A stretch of DNA of 64,000 bases from UBA2965 sp036526135 (GCA_036526135.1 DATCZA010000007.1:1-64000); one strand, 5' to 3'. Shown: positions 27,855 to 35,964, counted from the first letter of the stretch. Notes: generated by a model not told the origin, from the sequence alone. Program-made: numbers and translations.

Positions 27855-28472
27855 GTGTCGGCAATGAACATTCAGGAACGTATGCGGGCCGTGCTGCAGG
27901 CCGAGGCCGAGGCCATTGCGGCGGTTCGGATCGACGAGACGTTTGAGCACGCCGTCCGCGCCCTGCTCGAGTGCCGCGGCAAGGTGATCACCACGGGCAT
28001 CGGCAAGGCGGGTCACATCGCCCGCAAGTTTGCCGCCACGCTCTGCTCCGGCGCGACGCCGGCAGACTTCATCCACCCTGCCGAAGCCGCTCACGGGGAC
28101 CTGGGGCTGGTGGGACCCGACGACGTGATGATCGCCTTCTCGACCAGCGGCAAGAGCCGCGAGGTGCTGGAAATACTCGAGCTGGCCAGGCACCTGGGCC
28201 TGGCCATGGTCATCGGCATCACCTCCCACCCCGACTCCGAGCTACGCGACCTTTCCGACCTGGTGCTGGACATGGGCGAGATCGAAGAACCTTGCCCGGT
28301 GGGGCTGACCCCCAGCGCCAGCACGGCCGTCATGCTCGCCATCAGCGACGCCATTGCGCTGGCGCTCATGGAGGCCAAGGGCATCACCAAGGAAGACTGG
28401 GGCTTGCGCCATCACGGCGGCTATCTGGGCAGGGCGGCCCGCGCCGACAACGTGCCCCACGACGGCGGCTGA
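27855..28472 (+). CDS. SIS-domain sugar phosphate isomerase (KdsD/GutQ type, no CBS domains)
   Basis: A 205-residue single SIS domain with the arabinose-5-phosphate isomerase signature: VITTGIGKAGHIARKFAATL, FIHPAEAAHGDLGLV, FSTSGKSREVLE and TPSASTAVMLAISDAIA. KdsD normally carries two CBS domains after the SIS domain (about 325 residues); they are absent here, as in short homologues of uncertain substrate. GTG at 27855 or ATG at 27864 may start it. It is divergent from the GH20-kinase operon, so it may belong to the same amino-sugar pathway. Confidence 0.85.
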   Translation: MSAMNIQERMRAVLQAEAEAIAAVRIDETFEHAVRALLECRGKVITTGIGKAGHIARKFAATLCSGATPADFIHPAEAAHGDLGLVGPDDVMIAFSTSGKSREVLEILELARHLGLAMVIGITSHPDSELRDLSDLVLDMGEIEEPCPVGLTPSASTAVMLAISDAIALALMEAKGITKEDWGLRHHGGYLGRAARADNVPHDGG

Positions 28473-28482
28473 CCCGCTCGAA

Positions 28483-29364
28483 TCAGCCGGCAAACCGCCG
28501 CTGGCAGATGGCCAGAAAGCGCTTGGCGCCTTCCGAAAGGGCAACGTGTTTCTTGTGGAAGATGCCCACCACTCGGGGAATGGTCGAGATTTCCATGTGA
28601 TCTATGGGATGGAACCCCTCCAGGTCGCCGACCAGCCGGTCGGAAACGTAGGTCACGCCCATGCCCGCCTCCGCCAGAGTCAGGCGCAGCTCCAGACTGC
28701 TGATCTCCCAGACGCTCGCAAACTGGTTTCTAAGGCGCTCGCTGCCCGGGCGCTTGGTGGCGTCGTCCAGATACGAGGTGAGCAGGGTCAGCTGAGCCAG
28801 CTCGCGGGCGGGTTGACTCATGAGCGCGTCGAAGCGCGGGTGCTTCTCGTGCGCCACCAGCACGCGCTCCTCCTCGAAGAATCGTTTGGTCTCGAAGTGT
28901 CCGGGCATCAGGGTCTGGAACGGCCCGATGCCGAGCTCCCAGCGATCCTCGTCGACGCCGTAGATGAGCTCGCGGCTCGGCGCCACGTCGAGCTTGAGCC
29001 GGGTCAGCGGGTTGCGCTCACAGAACTCGAGCAGCAGCTCGCGGCCGAACAGCCGGTTGAACATGCTGCTCATCCCCAGATTGAGGGTCGAAAGCGCGCC
29101 GGCGCGAATCTGCGCGATGTCGTCCAGCGCGTTGGTTTCCTCTTTGATCACGGCCTGGGTGAACGCGAACAGCCGCTTGCCCGCCTCCGTGAGCTCCGGC
29201 TTGCCGCGGCGTTCGAGCAGCCGGGCATCGAGCTTGTGCTCGAGATTCGCCACCGCCTGGCTGACCGCCGACTGGGTGATGTTAAGACGCTCGGCGGCCC
29301 TGCTGAAGCCGCCTTCCTCCACCACGGCGCTGAAGATCCTGATTTCGTGGCGCTCGATCTGCAT
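28483..29364 (-). CDS. LysR family transcriptional regulator
   Basis: A 293-residue LysR protein: winged helix-turn-helix in residues 1-60 (FSRAAERLNITQSAVSQAVANLE) and a periplasmic-binding-protein-like effector domain to the end. It is transcribed away from a citrate synthase gene; the 164-base spacer holds an inverted repeat at 29400-29432, the usual arrangement for a LysR regulator that controls the divergent gene and itself. The inducer is unknown. Confidence 0.93.
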   Translation of the reverse strand: MQIERHEIRIFSAVVEEGGFSRAAERLNITQSAVSQAVANLEHKLDARLLERRGKPELTEAGKRLFAFTQAVIKEETNALDDIAQIRAGALSTLNLGMSSMFNRLFGRELLLEFCERNPLTRLKLDVAPSRELIYGVDEDRWELGIGPFQTLMPGHFETKRFFEEERVLVAHEKHPRFDALMSQPARELAQLTLLTSYLDDATKRPGSERLRNQFASVWEISSLELRLTLAEAGMGVTYVSDRLVGDLEGFHPIDHMEISTIPRVVGIFHKKHVALSEGAKRFLAICQRRFAG

Positions 29365-29399
29365 GTCCGGAGGCTACCAGGGCCTGCGGGGGCGCTCCA

Positions 29400-29432
29400 C
29401 TTATAGAGCCATTATCTGGGCTAATGGATAAG
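29400..29432. promoter_or_regulatory. Inverted repeat, probable LysR regulator binding site
   Basis: CCATTA (29409-29414) and TAATGG (29422-29427) are perfect inverted arms separated by seven bases; outer CTTAT (29400-29404) and ATAAG (29428-29432) extend the symmetry, though not at equal distances. This AT-rich patch stands out in GC-rich surroundings, 36 bases from the LysR start and about 100 bases before the citrate synthase start. Confidence 0.55.
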
Positions 29433-29528
29433 CCGGCCTGATCTCCGGAGAAGTGAAAGCGGATGGTCGCCGACATCATCGCCGCGCTACGCTGCGGGCC
29501 GTTCGCGAATGACAAAGGAGCCAACGAC

Positions 29529-30623
29529 ATGTCGAGCGACACCCTGCCCAAAGGGCTCGAAGGCGTGGAGGTGGACGAGACCGGGATCTCGCTGGTGGAC
29601 GGTGAGCGCGGGGTCCTGAGCTACCGAGGCATCGACGTGGACGAGCTGGTCGACAAGCCTTTCGACGAGGTCGCGGCGCTCGTGGCGACGGGCCGGCTCG
29701 ATCCCGATTTCGGCGCGCGCCTGGCGGCCTCGGCGGAGCTGTCCGAGCGCGAGGCGGGGCTGGTCCGCTCGCTGCCGCGCGACGTTCATCCCATGCACGT
29801 AGTGCAGGGACTCACGCCGCTTCTTGACCGCGACGGGGCCTTTGCCGACTTCGGCGACGCCGCTCAGGGATTTGCCGTGGCGGCCAAGCTTCCTGCGCTG
29901 ATCGCGACGCACATGCTCGGCACCGCGGTGGCGGGCTATCCGACATTGGGGCACGCGGAGCGGTTCCTGGCCCAGATCGCGGCCCCGCAGACCGACATCG
30001 CCCGGCGCGCCTTCAACGTCACCCAGATCCTGCAGATCGAGCACGGCTTCAACGCCAGCACCTTTGCCGCCCGGGTCGCGGCGAGCACCCTCGCACCGGT
30101 GGAAAATGCCCTGTCCGCCGGCTTCGGGACCCTCCACGGGCGTCTGCACGGCGGCGCGGACCAGGCGGCGTTGGAGGTCGCCGAGCAGGTGGGCACAGCG
30201 GCGGCTGCGGCGGCGTTCGTGGACCGATGCATCGCCGACGGGACCCGCGTGATGGGCATGGGGCATCGGGAATACCGCGTGCTGGACCCACGCGCGCGCC
30301 ACATCAAGGAACTCGCGCGCAGCCTCGCCGCCGGCACGCCCCACGAGAAGACCTTCGAGACCTTAGCGGCCATCGAGGATCGGTTTCGCGAGCGGATGGC
30401 CGAGAAGGGCAAAGCGCTCCACGCCAACGTGGAGTTCTACAAGGGCGTCGTCTACCGGGTGCTTGGCATGACGCCCGCGTTCTTCACCACGGGCTTTGCC
30501 ATGGCCCGGGTGTTCGGCTACCTGGCCCACTTCATCGAGAGCCGCGAGGACAACCGCCTGATCCGCCCGAAAGCTCGGTACACGGGCCCGCCCGTGGGCG
30601 CAGTGAGGCTCACTCCGGCGTGA
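29529..30623 (+). CDS. Citrate synthase family protein, variant active site
   Basis: A 364-residue short-type citrate/2-methylcitrate synthase. Recognisable blocks are LSYRGIDVDELV, HGFNASTFAARV, LHGRLHGGADQAAL, GMGHREYRVLDPRA and LIRPKARYTGP. The third catalytic residue, normally Asp in NVDFYSG, is Glu in NVEFYKG. The histidines are kept. It condenses an acyl-CoA with oxaloacetate or is a relative with altered specificity. ATG at 29529 follows AAAGGAG; control by the divergent LysR protein is likely. Confidence 0.88.
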   Translation: MSSDTLPKGLEGVEVDETGISLVDGERGVLSYRGIDVDELVDKPFDEVAALVATGRLDPDFGARLAASAELSEREAGLVRSLPRDVHPMHVVQGLTPLLDRDGAFADFGDAAQGFAVAAKLPALIATHMLGTAVAGYPTLGHAERFLAQIAAPQTDIARRAFNVTQILQIEHGFNASTFAARVAASTLAPVENALSAGFGTLHGRLHGGADQAALEVAEQVGTAAAAAAFVDRCIADGTRVMGMGHREYRVLDPRARHIKELARSLAAGTPHEKTFETLAAIEDRFRERMAEKGKALHANVEFYKGVVYRVLGMTPAFFTTGFAMARVFGYLAHFIESREDNRLIRPKARYTGPPVGAVRLTPA

Positions 30624-31023
30624 TGGGAAATCGCATCCCTGCATCGGCGTCCAAGAAACCGATGCTGGCGAAGAACCGCCGAGGGGATGGATTGGTCACC
30701 CGAACCTCGCGAGCCCCACGGGACTCCGCCAGCCCGATGGCGTGACCCAGAAGCCATCTGCCGATCCCGCGCCGGCGCCAGCCTTCGGCCACCACCAGGT
30801 CCACGATCCTGAAGGTCAGCGGATCGACGGGTTCGATGACGTAAGCGCCCACCACGTGGTCGCCGAGCTTCGCGATGCGCATCTGCACCCCGTCTCCCGC
30901 GGGATCCGCCGGTGCCTGCCGATCCAGCAGGTCCCAGGGAACCTCGTCTGGATAAGGCCGGTAGACGCGCACGTCGGTTACCCGGAATTCCCGTCCGCCA
31001 CCGTCATTAGACCTACCGCTCAT
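30610..31023 (-). CDS. GNAT family N-acetyltransferase
   Basis: A 137-residue GNAT-fold protein. The acetyl-CoA binding loop is EGWRRRGIGRWLLGHAIG and the C-terminal strand-helix is FFASIGFLDADAG. The substrate cannot be inferred. It is the last gene of a minus-strand run beginning with the dioxygenase at 35.2 kb, and overlaps the convergent citrate synthase by 14 bases. It is 18 bases after the preceding gene. Confidence 0.83.
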   Translation of the reverse strand: MSGRSNDGGGREFRVTDVRVYRPYPDEVPWDLLDRQAPADPAGDGVQMRIAKLGDHVVGAYVIEPVDPLTFRIVDLVVAEGWRRRGIGRWLLGHAIGLAESRGAREVRVTNPSPRRFFASIGFLDADAGMRFPITPE

Positions 31024-31041
31024 TGCCAGCTCATCGCCAAA

Positions 31042-31470
31042 TCATTGCCAGAACTTCCACCATCGCCGGGCGCCGCGATCCGTCTTAGCGCTCTCTCCGA
31101 GGTACCGGCGCGTCAGCAGGGGCGCAAGACGATCGTAGTGATCCCAGTCGTCCTCTACGCCGTAGACGTCGGATCCGAAAACCGAGCGGAAGTCGTCCAG
31201 ATATCCACCGTAGTAGCCGTCTGTGAAGCGACGGCCCGCGTCGTTCAGCCAGCGGCCGTCCAGCACGCCGCCGCAGGCGGCGAGCAGCAGCTCGCTACCG
31301 GTTTTCTCCCGGTAGCGAACCCGCAGCAAAAGGGTCCCGGCCTCCTCCTCCAGCGCGCTGCCCGTCAGCTGAAGATTGACGCACCATGCCAGGTACATGC
31401 CCATGGGCACCACGGCGCGCTCAAGGGCGCCGGCAGCCGGCAGATGCCGGTCCAGATCGTCGTAAATCAC
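31042..31470 (-). CDS. DUF7832-like small protein
   Basis: A 142-residue soluble protein beginning IYDDLDRHLP with GMYLAWCVNLQL, a run of acidic and aromatic residues and YGVEDDWDHYDRLAPLLTRRY. The pattern matches a family of uncharacterised bacterial proteins that I recall as DUF7832 (unverified). The GTG start at 31470 shares one base with the TAG of the trans-sulfuration gene (TAGTG), so they are probably co-translated. Function unknown. Confidence 0.6.
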   Translation of the reverse strand: MIYDDLDRHLPAAGALERAVVPMGMYLAWCVNLQLTGSALEEEAGTLLLRVRYREKTGSELLLAACGGVLDGRWLNDAGRRFTDGYYGGYLDDFRSVFGSDVYGVEDDWDHYDRLAPLLTRRYLGESAKTDRGARRWWKFWQ

Positions 31471-32633
31471 TAGGCGGCAGCCAGCGCAGCTTCGAGATCG
31501 GCCAGGAGATCGCCCGTCGTCTCGATCCCCACGCTGACGCGGATGAGCCCGTCGTCGATCCCGAGCGCGGCTCGGCGATCGGCCGGCAGGCTCGCGTGGG
31601 TCATCAGGCCCGGATGCTCGATGAGGGACTCGACGCCACCCAGGCTCTCGGCCAGGGTGAACACCTCCACCGCGCCGAGCAGGCGCCGGGCAGCAGCCAG
31701 GCCACCTGTGACGCGGAAGGCGACCATCCCGCCGAAGCCCGAGGCCTGCCGCCGAGCCAGCTCCTGCTGCGGATGGCTCGACAGCCCAGGGTAGCCCACC
31801 CATTCCACCTTCGGGTGCGACGCCAGCATCTCCGCAACCGCCCGCGCGTTTCGCTCATGTGCCTGCATGCGAACGGCCAGGGTCTTCACGCTGCGCAGGC
31901 AAAGGTAGCTGTCGAACGCGCCCTGGATGCCGCCCATGGTCTTGTTGAGAAAGTCGAGGCGCTCGGCAAGCTGCTCGTCGTCGGTGACCACCAGCCCGCC
32001 GATCAGGTCGCTGTGACCGTTGATGTACTTCGTGGTGGAGTGCAGCACCATGTCGGCCCCGAGCTCCAGCGGGCGCTGGAGATAAGGGGTCATGAAGGTG
32101 TTGTCCACCATCAGCATCGCGCCGTGTTCGCGGGCAATCGTCGCAACGGCGGCAATGTCCACGAGCTTCATCAGAGGATTGGTGGGCGACTCGATCCAGA
32201 CCATGCGGGTCTCCGGTCGAAGCGCCCCGCGAAGCCGATCCGCCGAGCTTAGATCGAGGTAGCTGAAGTCGATCCCCTGGGGCCGGAATACCTGCTCGAA
32301 CAGGCGGTGGGTGCCGCCATACATGTCGTCACAGGCCACCACGTGATCGCCCTGCTCGAGCAGGTGAACGACCGTCGCCGCGCCGATGCAGCCAGACGCA
32401 AAGGCGAAGCCGAACCGCGCCCCTTCCAGGTTGGCAACGCAGTCCTCGAAGGCCTTGCGGGTCGGGTTGCCGGCCCGGGAGTAATCGAAGCCGGCAAACT
32501 CGCCTGGCTCGGAGTGCTGAAAGGTCGAGGTCAGGTAAACGGGGGTCACCACGGCGCCCGTCGCGGGATCGGGGGCCTGCCCCGCGTGAATCGCCCGGGT
32601 CTCGAATCCATATCTGTCTTTGGGCCAGTTCAT
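31470..32633 (-). CDS. PLP-dependent trans-sulfuration enzyme (cystathionine gamma-synthase/lyase type)
   Basis: A 387-residue Cys/Met-metabolism PLP enzyme: FETRAIHAGQAPDP, TPVYLTSTFQ, FDYSRAGNPTR, the PLP Lys in LHSTTKYINGHSD near residue 205 and ESLGGVESLIEHP. It could be cystathionine gamma-synthase (MetB), O-succinylhomoserine sulfhydrylase or cystathionine gamma-lyase; sequence by eye does not decide. It lies 81 bases downstream of the selenoprotein partner gene on the same strand, giving this locus a sulfur-amino-acid context. Confidence 0.92.
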   Translation of the reverse strand: MNWPKDRYGFETRAIHAGQAPDPATGAVVTPVYLTSTFQHSEPGEFAGFDYSRAGNPTRKAFEDCVANLEGARFGFAFASGCIGAATVVHLLEQGDHVVACDDMYGGTHRLFEQVFRPQGIDFSYLDLSSADRLRGALRPETRMVWIESPTNPLMKLVDIAAVATIAREHGAMLMVDNTFMTPYLQRPLELGADMVLHSTTKYINGHSDLIGGLVVTDDEQLAERLDFLNKTMGGIQGAFDSYLCLRSVKTLAVRMQAHERNARAVAEMLASHPKVEWVGYPGLSSHPQQELARRQASGFGGMVAFRVTGGLAAARRLLGAVEVFTLAESLGGVESLIEHPGLMTHASLPADRRAALGIDDGLIRVSVGIETTGDLLADLEAALAAA

Positions 32634-32714
32634 GCTGCAGCTCCCTGAAACCTTTGCCTCCGGCGACCCATCGCCCCCGGCCGGAGCACCTCCGACGGCA
32701 TGGCTCGCGGCAGG

Positions 32715-33776
32715 TCAGGGGATCTCGCAGGCCTGGTCGAGTTCGACCCTGACGCTGACCGGAGAGTTCCTGTGGCCGCCCGCGCACCAGGAGGGCATGA
32801 CCATGGAATACAGCCCGCTGCCACCGGCCATCACCACGAGGATCTGCGCGGGGTCCTGAAAGCAGTGAAATACTTCTTCGTCCCTGGACCAGTTCATGAA
32901 CGCCTTGCCGTAGCGCTCGATATCGGCACGGGAGTGCACGGCCAGCTCCTGCAGGCGGGCGGCCACGTCCTCGCGACTCAAGCCCGCATTGGCGAGCACG
33001 GCAGCATGATCCGGGTTTAGCACCACCACGGCGGAGCCGTTGCGCAGTTGGGCGTTGTTCGTAGCCAGGTTGCCCAGGCCCACGGCGAGGATGCCGAGCA
33101 GCTTCTCGTGATCCTCGGGATCGTCGGCATCGACGCTGTAAAGCACGGAGTGCGGCGCCTCCGCGCCGATGACGGTCACCACGCTGTCTTCGGCCGCGAA
33201 GCCCCGGGAAACGTGAAGGGGGGTAAACGGGCTCTCCTCCTCGTCCTCGGCAAGACAGTAGGTGAACTTTCCGGGATGGCCGAGCAGGGCCATGTCGGAG
33301 ACGCCAGGGCGGGCGCCGCCGATGTTGATCATCGTGAGCCGCAGCGCTCGCCCGATGGAGGCGTTGGCCCGATGCCCCGGTCCCAGGGCGCCGAAGCCGC
33401 TGGCGATGGGACCGCACCAGTGCCGCGCGGGCCCGTTGACGATGATCAGGGGCGCCGTGCAGTGGGTGGTCCCCTGCATCTCCGTGAGGTCGAAGACGGG
33501 ATCGATGACCGCCCGCACGGCGGCCACCACCAACGGCATGTAGTCCGGGAGGCAGCCGGCCATCACCGCTGCCACCGCCACCTTCTCGATGGTGGCGATG
33601 CCCTTGCCCGGACCCATCTCACCGAGGACGGCGGCGGGATCCTGGCCGGAGGCCAGGACCATGCGTTCCACCCTGTCCGGCGTGGGCACGATGACGGGCA
33701 GGCCGTCGGTGCAGCCGAGCTCGTGAAGGTGCTCGACCGCGGCCGCCTCGCTCTGGGCCGTGAACAATCCGCTCAA
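32715..33776 (-). CDS. Conserved partner of the UGSC selenoprotein, unknown function
   Basis: A 353-residue protein that I cannot assign to a characterised domain. It starts with a helical stretch ending in ELGCTDGLPVIVPTPDRVER, and has several cysteines and histidines in conserved-looking places (GTTHCTAPLI, RHWCGPIASGFG, FTYCLAE, FHCFQDP, SWCAGGH) that could bind metal or take part in redox chemistry. No signal peptide or membrane segment. TTG at 33776 with GAGG upstream lies nine bases after the stop of the selenoprotein gene, implying the two products work together. Confidence 0.7.
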   Translation of the reverse strand: MSGLFTAQSEAAAVEHLHELGCTDGLPVIVPTPDRVERMVLASGQDPAAVLGEMGPGKGIATIEKVAVAAVMAGCLPDYMPLVVAAVRAVIDPVFDLTEMQGTTHCTAPLIIVNGPARHWCGPIASGFGALGPGHRANASIGRALRLTMINIGGARPGVSDMALLGHPGKFTYCLAEDEEESPFTPLHVSRGFAAEDSVVTVIGAEAPHSVLYSVDADDPEDHEKLLGILAVGLGNLATNNAQLRNGSAVVVLNPDHAAVLANAGLSREDVAARLQELAVHSRADIERYGKAFMNWSRDEEVFHCFQDPAQILVVMAGGSGLYSMVMPSWCAGGHRNSPVSVRVELDQACEIP

Positions 33777-33785
33777 AGCCTCGCC

Positions 33786-34316
33786 CTAGTTCCGGGACAG
33801 CGCCGCGAAAACCTCAGGCGCTATCTCCTGCGCAATCCTGCGCAGGTTGGCGACACCGGTCCCCGCCACCGGGTGGGGCAGCCGAACCCTGGGAATGTCG
33901 GGCATGCCGAGCGAGCCGGCGATGAAGTCGCCCTGAGGCCAGAAGTCCTCGGTCACCAGCGCCACCGCCGGGATGCCGAGCCTTGCCATGTTGATGCCGT
34001 CACGCACGGTGCCGGTAGTGCAACTGCCTCAGTGGCCGTAGGCGGCCACCGCCGCCACGCAGCCCTCGCGAATTTCCTCGAGCATGTCCTGGGGCGCGGC
34101 GATGGACGCGTTGCCCTTGTTGTAGTGCTCGGCGCGAAGGCTCGTCAGCTTTTCGCTCATGACTTCGGCGAGCTGCTCGAGAAAAACGTCTGAATCCGGG
34201 AACCCGTTGGCGAGGAACGCCACACGCGGGTCGTTGCTGGACTCGAGATCGACGCTCAGCAGATAGGCATCCACCGGCGTTGCGACCTCTCCCCGGGGGT
34301 CGTGATAGTCAACCAT
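33786..34316 (-). CDS. UGSC family selenoprotein with in-frame TGA (Sec96)
   Basis: Read through one in-frame TGA at 34029-34031, this is a 176-residue protein. The TGA codon is residue 96 and is followed by Gly-Ser-Cys, giving the sequence AAYGH-Sec-GSCTTGTVRDGIN. Conserved-looking sequence runs on both sides in the same frame: the downstream half continues GIPAVALVTEDFWPQGDF to a normal TAG. The Sec-x-x-Cys arrangement suggests a redox-active selenenylsulfide. The ATG at 34316 has an excellent GGAGGTGG site. I recall a (seleno)protein family named for this UGSC motif. Without Sec insertion only a 95-residue fragment would be made. Partner gene lies nine bases downstream. Confidence 0.85.
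33997..34015 (-). promoter_or_regulatory. Candidate bacterial SECIS hairpin
   Basis: In the mRNA, bases 17-35 counted from the U of the UGA can fold as CCG/CGG plus CAC/GUG with one G-A mismatch and a five-base loop CGUGC. A G is the second loop base and 20 bases separate the UGA from the loop, both within the limits known for bacterial SECIS elements. A competing GCAC/GUGC pairing exists, so the fold is a prediction by eye. Confidence 0.55.
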
Positions 34317-34399
34317 ATACCCACCTCCGATGCAGGGTGCTGATCGATGACACCGATTAAAACGGGAATGGGCAGCGAACTCCAGCTCAGCAATGGGCC

Positions 34400-35218
34400 T
34401 CAGAGCGGTTCCACGCCCACAGGCTCTTCTCCCCTGACGATTACCCGGTGCATGAGCCGCCGCTCTCCGGGATAGTCGTTCAGCGGATAGTGCTGCACGC
34501 AGCGATTGTCCCAAATGGCCAGCGTGCCGGCCTGCCAGTGGAGCCGGGTGCAGTTTTCAGCGGCCACCGAAACGCTCTGCAGGTACTCCAGCAGGGGAAG
34601 GCTTTCCTCGCGCGTCATGCCGACGAACCGCTCGGTGTGGATCAGGCTGGTGTAGAGCGCTTTGCGCCCGGTTTCCGGATGAACGCGCACCACCGGGTGC
34701 TCCACCGTGGTGGCCCGCTCGCTCTCCTTCGCCGGAACGCTCTGCCCCGCCACCGCCGTGTACTCCCCGCTGCCCGCGTGCACCAGGTCGGCCGTATACA
34801 CGGCCTGCACGCGTTCAAGGCACCTTTGCAGCCCGGGGGACAGGCCGGCAAACGCCTGGTACATGTCCGCGAACAGCGTGTCACCGCCACTGCCGGGAAT
34901 TTCCACGGCGTAGAGCACGGTGAACTTGGGCGGCTCGCGGACGTAGGAGGTGTCCGTATGCCATGCCCCGCCGAAGTTGCTCGTATCCTCCGGGTTCTTG
35001 AGCACGGCGACCACGAAAGGCGATTCGGGAAGGGGCTCTGCGAGCGGGTAAACGTCGAGCTCACCCAGCCGGGAAGCGAACGCCACCAGCTCCGCCGGGT
35101 CGAGAGACTGATTCCTGAACGCGACCACCTGATGGGCGTTGAGTGCCTGGACGATCTCGGCGGCCGGCAGATCAAGGGCATCCCCTGGCGGCGCGATCGC
35201 GCCGAGCGCGCCCGTCAT
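34400..35218 (-). CDS. TauD/TfdA family Fe(II)/2-oxoglutarate dioxygenase
   Basis: A 272-residue dioxygenase of the TauD fold. The facial triad is visible as HTD in GGAWHTDTSYVREPP and the distal His in RLMHRVIVRGEEP; the 2-oxoglutarate-binding Arg lies near the C-terminus. TauD releases sulfite from taurine and relatives attack other sulfonates, alkyl sulfates or herbicides; the substrate here is unknown. ATG at 35218 was used; a GTG at 35248 would give a slightly longer N-terminus closer to family length. It is first in the minus-strand run containing the selenoprotein. Confidence 0.88.
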   Translation of the reverse strand: MTGALGAIAPPGDALDLPAAEIVQALNAHQVVAFRNQSLDPAELVAFASRLGELDVYPLAEPLPESPFVVAVLKNPEDTSNFGGAWHTDTSYVREPPKFTVLYAVEIPGSGGDTLFADMYQAFAGLSPGLQRCLERVQAVYTADLVHAGSGEYTAVAGQSVPAKESERATTVEHPVVRVHPETGRKALYTSLIHTERFVGMTREESLPLLEYLQSVSVAAENCTRLHWQAGTLAIWDNRCVQHYPLNDYPGERRLMHRVIVRGEEPVGVEPL

Positions 35219-35333
35219 GGCGCGCCAGCTACGCCGGGATCCGCCGCTCACGCAGAGTTCCCGGCATGTGCTGCTTTTTCCCGCATCATCGTGGCATGCT
35301 TTGCGTGACCGAACATCGCCGGATATTACACGA

Positions 35334-35963
35334 GTGGCCGAGCAAGAAGGCGTCATCCGCTTTGCCTACGATCTTCAGTCGCCCGATGGCGTCGTAACCG
35401 AGGAGTCGCTGAGAGAGACCCTCGCGGCGTGGCGGACCATCTTCCGTCGCCTGGGCGTTCTCGGCCACGATCCGGACCGCTACGGCGGTTTGGGTTTCGG
35501 AAACCTGAGCGTCCGGGATCGGGAGCATCCGGAGGAATTCGTCGTCACCGCCAGCCAGACCAGCGGCCGCAGCGGGCTCAGGGACCGGGACCTGGTGCGG
35601 ATCACCGGATGCAATCTGGAGCGTTTCTGGGTAGACGCGGTGGGGCACAAGCCGCCGTCGTCGGAGACGCTCACCCACGCCATGATCTACGCCGCCGATC
35701 CTCGGATTCAGTGGGTCTTCCACGTTCACAGCCCGGAGATATGGCGGCACGCCGAGCAGCTCGCAATCCCCTGCACGGCGCCTGAGGTGGCCTACGGCTC
35801 GGCGGACATGGTTCGCGCCGTGGCCGAGCTGCTCGAAAAGCACCAGTCACGCCCGCTGCTATTCGCCACCCTGGGCCACGAGGACGGGATCTTTGCCTGC
35901 GGCCCCACGGCGCGCGACGCGGGCGGGCTGCTGGTGAGCTACCTGGCCAAAGCGCTGGCCTGA
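35334..35963 (+). CDS. Class II aldolase/adducin family protein, possibly methionine salvage
   Basis: A 209-residue class II aldolase-fold protein: LGFGNLSVRDR near residue 50, TASQTSGRSGL, and the zinc-binding FHVHSPEIW histidines around residue 125, with a further His in TLGHEDGIFACG. It ends one base before mtnA, so it probably acts on the MtnA product methylthioribulose-1-phosphate, either as MtnB dehydratase or as the aldolase of the so-called DHAP shunt. GTG at 35334 was chosen; a TTG further upstream is possible. It is divergent from the dioxygenase gene. Confidence 0.8.
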   Translation: MAEQEGVIRFAYDLQSPDGVVTEESLRETLAAWRTIFRRLGVLGHDPDRYGGLGFGNLSVRDREHPEEFVVTASQTSGRSGLRDRDLVRITGCNLERFWVDAVGHKPPSSETLTHAMIYAADPRIQWVFHVHSPEIWRHAEQLAIPCTAPEVAYGSADMVRAVAELLEKHQSRPLLFATLGHEDGIFACGPTARDAGGLLVSYLAKALA

Positions 35964-35964
35964 C

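Noticed and set aside
34029..34031. TGA in the UGSC gene as a simple nonsense mutation
   Set aside because: Sequence on both sides is intact and in the same frame, the next three codons give Gly-Ser-Cys as in the named motif, and a SECIS-like hairpin lies at a proper distance.
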